Source of the DNA: Opisthocomus hoazin
Taxonomy: Eukaryota > Chordata > Aves > Opisthocomiformes > Opisthocomidae
Assembly: GCF_030867145.1 (NCBI RefSeq)
Contig: NC_134439.1
Coordinates: 6,609,379 to 6,673,378 of the forward strand
Direction of reading: 5' to 3'
Length of the DNA stretch: 64,000 nucleotides
Shown here: positions 45,807 to 64,000 of the stretch, piece after piece
Position numbering within the stretch: the first letter of the stretch is position 1
Layout: every line of letters starts with the position of its first letter
The notes under the pieces: model-generated
The model's database searches: none
Told to the model about the DNA's origin: nothing
The model's input: the letters and a program-made list of their open reading frames with translations, nothing else
Position numbers and translations under genes: made by a program

Positions 45807-46780
45807 GGCGCCGGCCGACCGGCGGGCCCGGCCGCCCGCCCCCGGCCCCCCGGCCCCGGCCCCCGGCGCGGCCCCGCTCTCGCTGCCGGCTCCGCCGCCG
45901 CCGCCGCCGCCGCTCAACGCCTCGCCTGGCCCCGCCCCGCCGCCGCGCGCGCGACCAACGGCGCAGTGCGCGCGACCGCCGCCGCCCCGCCCCTCCACGT
46001 GCGCCCGCCGCGGGGCCCCGCCCCTCGCGCTGCCCTCGGCGGTTGAAGCCCCGCCCCTGCCCGCCAAGGCCTCGCCCCTCGCGCTGCCATCGGCGGTTGC
46101 ACCCCGGCCCCTCCCCGCCCAGGACCCGCCCCCTCCCGCTCTGGCCACGCCCCTCGCGCTGACCGCTGCCACTGCAGCCCGGCCCCTGCCCGCCCAGGGC
46201 CCGCCTCCAGGCATCCCAGGCCCCGCCCCTCGCGCTGCCCTCAGCGGCCGCAGCCCCGCCCCTGCCCGCCCACGGCCCGCCCCCCGCAGCCCGGGCCGCG
46301 CCTCTCCGCACCCACCCGGAGAGCGGCGGTCCCGCCCCAGCCGCCCAGGCCCCGCCCCCTCGCCCCGCCGGCCCCGGGCGAGCGCGGAGCCCGGCGGGGG
46401 GAAGGCAGAAAAGCGAAGGGAAATACAGGTAAAAAAATGAATGAAAACGCCAAAGCCTCCTCCCGCCGAACCCCCCCGGGACCCGCCGCGCCCCGCCGCT
46501 CCGGTGCCTGCCCAGCGCCCGCCGGGGCTGTGACGGCCGGCTCGGGCCGGGGGCAGCACCGCAGCCACGGCCCCGCGGGTCCCGGCCGAGCCCTCCCCCC
46601 GCCGGCTCGGCTGTCCCGCGGGCCCGAGCTGCAGCGACGTCCGGAGGCGGCTCCGCCGCGGCGCGGGACCCCGGGTGCTCCACCACCCACCCCCACCCCC
46701 CTCCCCCGGCGCTGCGCTAATGAGGGTCTGGCTAATGACCTCAGCTGAGCCCGGCCGCGCTACCGGAGCCACCGCTCCCG
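45807..46780 (-). promoter_or_regulatory. CDK5R1: CpG island / probable CDK5R1 promoter and 5' UTR
   Basis: About 1 kb directly upstream of the CDK5R1 ATG. It is extremely GC- and CpG-rich and carries many CCGCCCC/GGGGCGG GC boxes (Sp1/KLF type). No TATA box is seen. The transcription start cannot be placed, and a spliced non-coding 5' exon is possible. Long open frames on both strands (over 400 codons) are products of the base composition. Confidence 0.7.
46016..46290. repeat. GC-box tandem repeat upstream of CDK5R1
   Basis: The block CCCCTCGCGCTG recurs at 46,021, 46,075, 46,150 and 46,226 (spacings 54, 75 and 76 bp). Most copies are followed by a GGCGGTTG- or GCGGCCGC-like segment and a CCCGCCCCTGCCCGCC GC box. 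Four degenerate units thus multiply Sp1-type sites in the promoter. Confidence 0.75.
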
Positions 46781-46906
46781 CCTGTCCCGTGCCCACCACA
46801 CGGAAATCGCCAAAACCCCCCCCCAAACCCTCCTGTTCCAGCCAGGCGCAACCGTCAGCACCCCAGTGCCCGGGGACCCCGAGCCCAGGGCAGGGGGGGG
46901 ACGCGG

Positions 46907-47610
46907 GAGTCACGGAGTCAGTGAGGTTGGAAAAGACCTCTGAGATCATCAGGTCCAGCCGTCACCCCAACCCCACCATGCCTGCCAAACCATGTCCCCA
47001 AGGGCCACATCCACACGGTGTTTGAACCCCTCCGGGGATGGGGACTCCACCACTGCCCTGGGCAGCCTGGTCCAGTCCCTGACCACTCTTTCAGTACAGA
47101 AACTTTTCCCAATATCCAACCTGAACCTCGCCTGATGCAACTTGAGGCCGTTGCCTCTCATCCTATCACAGTTACCTGGGAGAAGAGACCAACCCCCCCC
47201 CACTCCCCCCTCCTGTCAGGCAGCTGTAGAGAGCGAGAAGGTCTCCCCTCAGCCTCCTCTTCTCCAGGCTGAACAGCCCCAGCTCCCTCAGAGTTGTGCT
47301 CCAGCACTGGGGCTGACTGCCCTGGGGATACCCAGTCTGACTGTTAAAGACCGAGGTGGAGAAGGCACTGAGCACCTCAGCCTTTTCCTCACCCTTGGTG
47401 GCAATATTCCCCCCACATCCAAGAAGCGGTGGAGATGGAGACTCCCTGGCCCTCTCTTTGTTGTTGCTGTATTTGTAAAAACATTTTTTGTTGTCCCACC
47501 CAACAGCAGCCAGCCTGAGCTCTAGTTGGCTTCTGCCTTTCTGATGTCCCCTCTGCACGAGCTGACGAGACCCCCGCACTCCCCCCGAGCCGCCTGCCCC
47601 TTCTCCCGTA
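46907..47610 (-). mobile_element. Internally deleted CR1 LINE
   Basis: The lower part (about 46,907-47,308) is a CR1 3' region of a different subfamily from the others in the window. It has the antisense GGTTGGAAAAGACC segment and the [18 protein letters not shown] end of ORF2. The upper part (about 47,345-47,610) is an internal ORF2 segment: QLELRLA, NKKCFYKY and GEEKAEVLSAF-type motifs typical of the region before and into the reverse transcriptase. The stretch that should lie between them, most of the reverse transcriptase, is missing, yet the frame stays open across the junction. One element with an internal deletion is the simplest reading. Confidence 0.85.
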
Positions 47611-48470
47611 AGCGGGGAGCGGGAAGGGCTGTCCCCACGGCCACCGGCCCGCGGCAGGGCCACGCAGCAGCCCAGGCCCAGCCCAACGCACGCTCGGGGT
47701 TTAAAGCGCTTGGAAGGTAACGAAAAAATCTCGCTTTGGGCGAAAGCTCTGCCGAAGCTGCCGCTTCTCCCCGGGCCGGTGCCGTGCAGGGCCGGGCGCC
47801 CACGGTTGTGGGCTCGGGCTGCAGACGCACGGAGAACCAGGGGAGATTCTTCTGATCCATCTTTCCCAACCCTCCCCTGCCAGGGCCGTGGTTTTTTGCA
47901 GAACCTTGAGCTCCGCGGCCGCAGCTTGTGCCGCAAAGCCGACGCTCGGCAGCGGGACGCGGCGGTTTGAAACCCGGAGCAGGGCTGGGGAGCCTGCCCG
48001 TGTCCCGACCCCCGCTCAAGGGCAGCTCCCGTGGCCGCTGCCAGAGGACAGACCCGTCCCAGAGCACCCAAAAACCCGCACGTCCTCCAGCCTGGGGCGG
48101 GAGCTGGTTTTTAAGGGATGGCAAAGAGGTCTCCTCTGCCTGTCTCTTTACAAACAGCTTCAGCGGCGTTTCTGCGCCGTGCTCCGAGTCCAGCCCGAGC
48201 ACCGCTGCTCCTACAGAGAAGCCCCTTTATCCATGAAAAATATCACAGGGACCCAAGCAGCACGAAACTCACGTCTGTGCGCAAGCCTGATTTTTAAGTC
48301 AGGCCTTTGGAAGTTTAAGCCAAAAGGGTTTAACAACAAGCCCTGCAGTTATGAGCTTTTTTGGCCCTAATTTTAACACACTTGGAGGTGGAAGGCGGGC
48401 GCTCCGACGCCTCGGAAACCCCAGCTTCGCACAGGCGTTCGAACGACGAACGTGCAATGAAACCTCCTTG
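47611..48470. other. Intergenic, no recognisable gene
   Basis: GC-rich sequence between CDK5R1 and PSMD11. Frames exist on both strands but show no recognisable domains. It could include a distal CDK5R1 5' exon or regulatory DNA; nothing specific is supported. Confidence 0.5.
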
Positions 48471-48750
48471 GCTGAGGTGTAGACCTAGTCCATTAAACGT
48501 TTGGCTCGCTCATTCTTAAAATGCATTTATTTCTGCTTGAACCCAAGGTCAGGCGGGCCCAGGGCAGCACTGGCGAGCGGCGGTTCGTTCTTCATTTATT
48601 TCGTAACTGGGGCATTTGTGCCTCCATCGTCGCTGGCCAGAGAGCGCTTTCCGGAAGGCCAGCGAGCTGTAAAACGTTTCTGTGTCTGGCAGTGAAACCC
48701 TTGGTTCAGGTGCTCCTGGGCAAGGGAGGATCCCCAGGGCCACGGGCAGG
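48471..48750 (-). repeat. Arm B of a 280-bp inverted duplication
   Basis: Reverse complement of 31,329-31,608 at about 97% identity; see arm A. The arms are 16.9 kb apart and point at each other across the end of the MYO1D intron, the last MYO1D exon and the whole CDK5R1 gene. Flanking sequence is unrelated at both ends, and no target-site duplication is evident. Confidence 0.85.
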
Positions 48751-49724
48751 ACAGCCCAGCCGGCCCCGAGCCGGCGTCGCTGCGGAGCTGCTGCATCGCC
48801 CTGGCTCCCGCTCAGGTCTGTCTGCTCCCCCCGTCATCACCCGCTGGGTCGGGACTGATTCTGTCCCCATCAAGGGACAGCGGCTGGCGCTGGACGCCGC
48901 TCTCACCTGGACACACAGGACTTCATGGCCATCTCCACCTTTCTCCAGCTCAGCACCTCGCGTGTCACTGTCACCGCCGCAGATGTGCTCTCCAGCTCCG
49001 CTTCCACCCGCGGATTTGCCCTCGTTCACCTCCAAGTCGCAGCCGCGGTCAGCGGCTCACGCCCAGGGCTGAGCACCCCCGGGAAAAGCCCCTTCGGTGC
49101 CCTTGGGGTGAAGAGGGCAGAGCTGCTTTTGGGAAATACAAGCGGTTTGCAGTTAAAAAACCTCTGGAGAAAACGAGAAAAGCACTACCCCTGCAACCCC
49201 AGCCACGCAGAAGAGCAGCAGCCGACTCCTTCGCGGTTCTGTACCTCCGAGGCCAGGTTTCTTTCCACAGGACCCGCACAGGACCCCAGACGGTGTCCGA
49301 GAGGCGCAAGGTGCAGCCGTGCAAATTAAATCGGTTCAATTCCTGCCTAGAAACCCTCTCCAGCCTTCAGGGGAAGCCACGCGCGGTGCTCTACCCACCG
49401 CCAGACCCTCCAGTACGGCCTCAGAGTATTTTCAAAAAAGGCTACCAGTGCAGGAGCCACCTGTAATTATTTTTCACCATAATAATAAAAATAAAACTTC
49501 ACTTGGCAGAACTCAGACTTGCTGCGCCAGGAACAGGCCACGATCCGTAAATCTACACCTGGTCCCTCCCACCACACGTCTTGGGCATCGCCACCGCCAA
49601 GGCTTTCGGGAGCTCCGGCCAGGAGCGCAGCGGGCGCCGCAACCCGGCCTTCGCTCAGCGACGAGGGAAGCGGCAGCGAGCGCGCCCGTGACCGGCCCGG
49701 CAGCTGAAGACAGGAGACGGGTAT
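48751..49724. other. Intergenic, downstream of PSMD11
   Basis: No gene or repeat is recognised. GC-rich and mixed sequence between the second arm of the inverted duplication and the PSMD11 3' end. Confidence 0.5.
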
Positions 49725-49743
49725 TTTTTGAAAAAAAAATTCT

Positions 49744-49749
49744 TTTATT
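49744..49749 (-). promoter_or_regulatory. PSMD11: PSMD11 distal poly(A) signal (AATAAA)
   Basis: CCAATAAAAG in the gene sense. A T-rich stretch follows within 20 bases. Cleavage is expected near 49,725. Confidence 0.75.
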
Positions 49750-50887
49750 GGAACTCATCTGAACATCAGATATACCTGGTGTTGGTTAGCAAGAACCGTT
49801 TGTACATTTGATATTGATGGTGCCAAAAACCCAAACAGTGACTGACTGGATGAGATGGAAATTTAAAAATAAAATAAAATGTCAGAGAGGTTAAAATGTG
49901 AACAGAAAGCAGAAAAATCAGCCAGTCTAAGATTCAGTGGGAAGGCAAAATATTTCCTGATAAAACAGAACCCTTTTACAAAATATAAATTTTGTAAGAA
50001 AAACGTGGCGAGGGAGAGAGAAAGAGAGAGACGGGAAAGGGAAAAATGAAGATTAGCAGGACAGAGACGCAGAAGCTTACACTGCCCAAATGGCAGTAAA
50101 ACCTAGCTAGTGACCTCACCACGGACTGAAACATGCCGGAACACACCGTGCTCCACCCCCGGGCCTCGGAACAGCGAGGAGGACGCTCCCCAGCCAGCGC
50201 CGCGCTAGGTTATCCCAGAAGGGCCAAGCTGTCTCGCATCGGACGCTGGAAAAAACAAAAATTCCAGCAGCGCTACGGCAGCGGAGGCGCGGGGCGACAG
50301 CCCGAGCGGCGGCGGGCGCGGTTCGGCTCCCGCAGCCAGGCGAGGACTCGGGGAACGCCTGCTCGCCTCTTCTTCCTGCCGCTGCGGGCGGGCGGGAGGG
50401 ATCAAACATTTAAAATCTAGTCTATTTTAAAACAATAGCATGCAATACAGGCCTCCGGGGGAAACCTGCGCTGTTCCCTTTATCAGAAACTGGCCTAGCG
50501 GCCGCGGCCGGCCCCGGGCTCTCGGCTGCGCAGGGCAGCTCTGGGCGAGCGCAGCGCAGCGACAATTCTGAAGCAGGTTCCTCGGGCGCGAAAGCCTTCA
50601 GGAAAATCATTGTGGAGCTGCTTCCGAGGGGATCTGAGGCTTTTTAAGATTTAAAAATAAACCAGCAGTCTGTACATTTTGGGGTTGGTTTTTGTTTGGT
50701 TGGGTACAAATGGAATCGGCTCGGCTGCTTCTAGAGCCTCCGGAAGTCTCGGATTTCAGAGCGGAGGGAGAGACGAAGGAAACTTCTCTTGGGCACCTAC
50801 TGGTAACAAAGCTTTGTCCCTGCTTAGCTCTCTGCCATCCCTCAGGAAGTGGAAAGCACATGTTTAGGTAGTGTAAGCCTTTTTCCT

Positions 50888-50893
50888 TTTATT
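50888..50893 (-). promoter_or_regulatory. PSMD11: PSMD11 proximal poly(A) signal (AATAAA)
   Basis: CTAAATAAAAGG in the gene sense, about 255 bases into the UTR exon. Its use would give a short 3' UTR. Confidence 0.55.
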
Positions 50894-51278
50894 TAGAATA
50901 CCCTCTTTGTGTTTAAACAATGTTCCCCCCCCAAGATACAAAGTTCGGCCAGTAAAGATTACATGGAAACTGGAACACGCATCGTATGGAATACAAGATG
51001 CACTGGGTGAGGAAGTTTAAAAACTTTCCGAGCGAAAAGTAGAACAAAGAAGAAAAAAAAAAAAAAAAAAAGTCTCCTAACAGTTTTCCCAAAGGTTTCA
51101 CTCTCCTGTCACACACACTCTCCAAAGGACAGCTAGCAAATCCAACTCTGCAAGAGAAAACAGAGCCACGTCAGTCGAGCGGAGGGAAAAGCGGGCTCGA
51201 GGAGACAACGCGCGCCGTGGCCGGGGAGGAGCGATGGGGCCGGCGCGGCTGCGTCCCCCGGCTCCTGCCGCCACTCAC

Positions 51279-63780
<12,502 letters not shown>

Positions 63781-64000
63781 CTACACTGCAGTATTTATTG
63801 CACCAAACATTTTATAAGCAGTCTCTCAACATCATTTACAGGAAAAGAGCGATAAACGTCACCTGAAGGAATGCCTTGCAGTAAACAGGGGGACTGGCAA
63901 AGGTGGCTGCTGGGCTCCAGTCTCACCCGCAGAGCGTACGTTTCCCCTTACTTCGGTTTGCCCAGTTATAACACCATTTGTAACTACGCTTGCCTCAGGC

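Larger units (their letters stand above)
49725..51147 (-). other. PSMD11: PSMD11 3' UTR exon
   Basis: A separate terminal exon made only of 3' UTR. Its acceptor is a strong pyrimidine tract with CTTGCAG just above 51,147. It is joined to a donor that directly follows the stop codon. Two poly(A) signals are visible: proximal at 50,888-50,893 and distal at 49,744-49,749, giving UTRs of about 280 and 1,420 bases. A GC-rich patch lies at 50,130-50,400, and a run of about 19 A (plus strand) at about 51,052-51,070. Confidence 0.85.

Noticed and set aside
45060-46949. 629- and 454-codon minus-strand frames over CDK5R1 and its upstream region
   Set aside because: Only the part matching p35 in its own frame is coding. 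The rest arises from GC-rich CpG-island sequence that lacks stop codons.

Overview
The window is nuclear DNA from a bird. Three kinds of evidence point there: several 3'-end fragments of CR1 non-LTR retrotransposons of avian type, long introns beside very GC-rich gene ends, and coding exons that read as vertebrate PSMD11, CDK5R1 and MYO1D in the same order and relative orientation as around human 17q11.2, but reversed here. The species cannot be resolved from the sequence alone.

Layout. Positions 1-40,523 are intron of MYO1D (+ strand); I recognise no other MYO1D exon there. The intron holds a roughly 40-copy minisatellite (about 7,791-8,570), five CR1 fragments, two weak MIR-like relics and one arm of a roughly 280-bp, about 97% identical inverted duplication. 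The last MYO1D coding exon is 40,524-40,680, and its inferred 3' UTR runs to about 43,055. CDK5R1 (the p35 activator of CDK5) lies tail-to-tail on the - strand: 3' end near 43,370, coding region 44,897-45,806, then a CpG- and GC-box-rich upstream region to about 46,780. The CDK5R1 reading frame is broken as written by a 15-base homopolymer; a one-base error there would explain it. Between CDK5R1 and PSMD11 (about 46,780-49,725) lie an internally deleted CR1 and the second arm of the inverted duplication. From about 49,725 to the right edge is PSMD11 (26S proteasome lid subunit Rpn6) on the - strand: a 3' UTR exon and eleven coding exons covering residues 66-422. The first exons and the promoter are outside the window.

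The three genes are neighbours by conserved synteny, not an operon. MYO1D is a class I myosin motor, CDK5R1 activates CDK5 mainly in neurons, and PSMD11 is a general proteasome subunit. The structural oddities are the CDK5R1 homopolymer frameshift, the inverted duplication flanking the MYO1D/CDK5R1 tail-to-tail block, a CR1 with an in-frame internal deletion, a CR1 between 22-bp imperfect direct repeats, an extremely G/C-homopolymeric CDK5R1 3' UTR, and a PSMD11 stop codon that abuts a splice donor. I found no wholly new biological system. Statements about intronic CR1 age, enhancers and transcript ends are inferences from base sequence.
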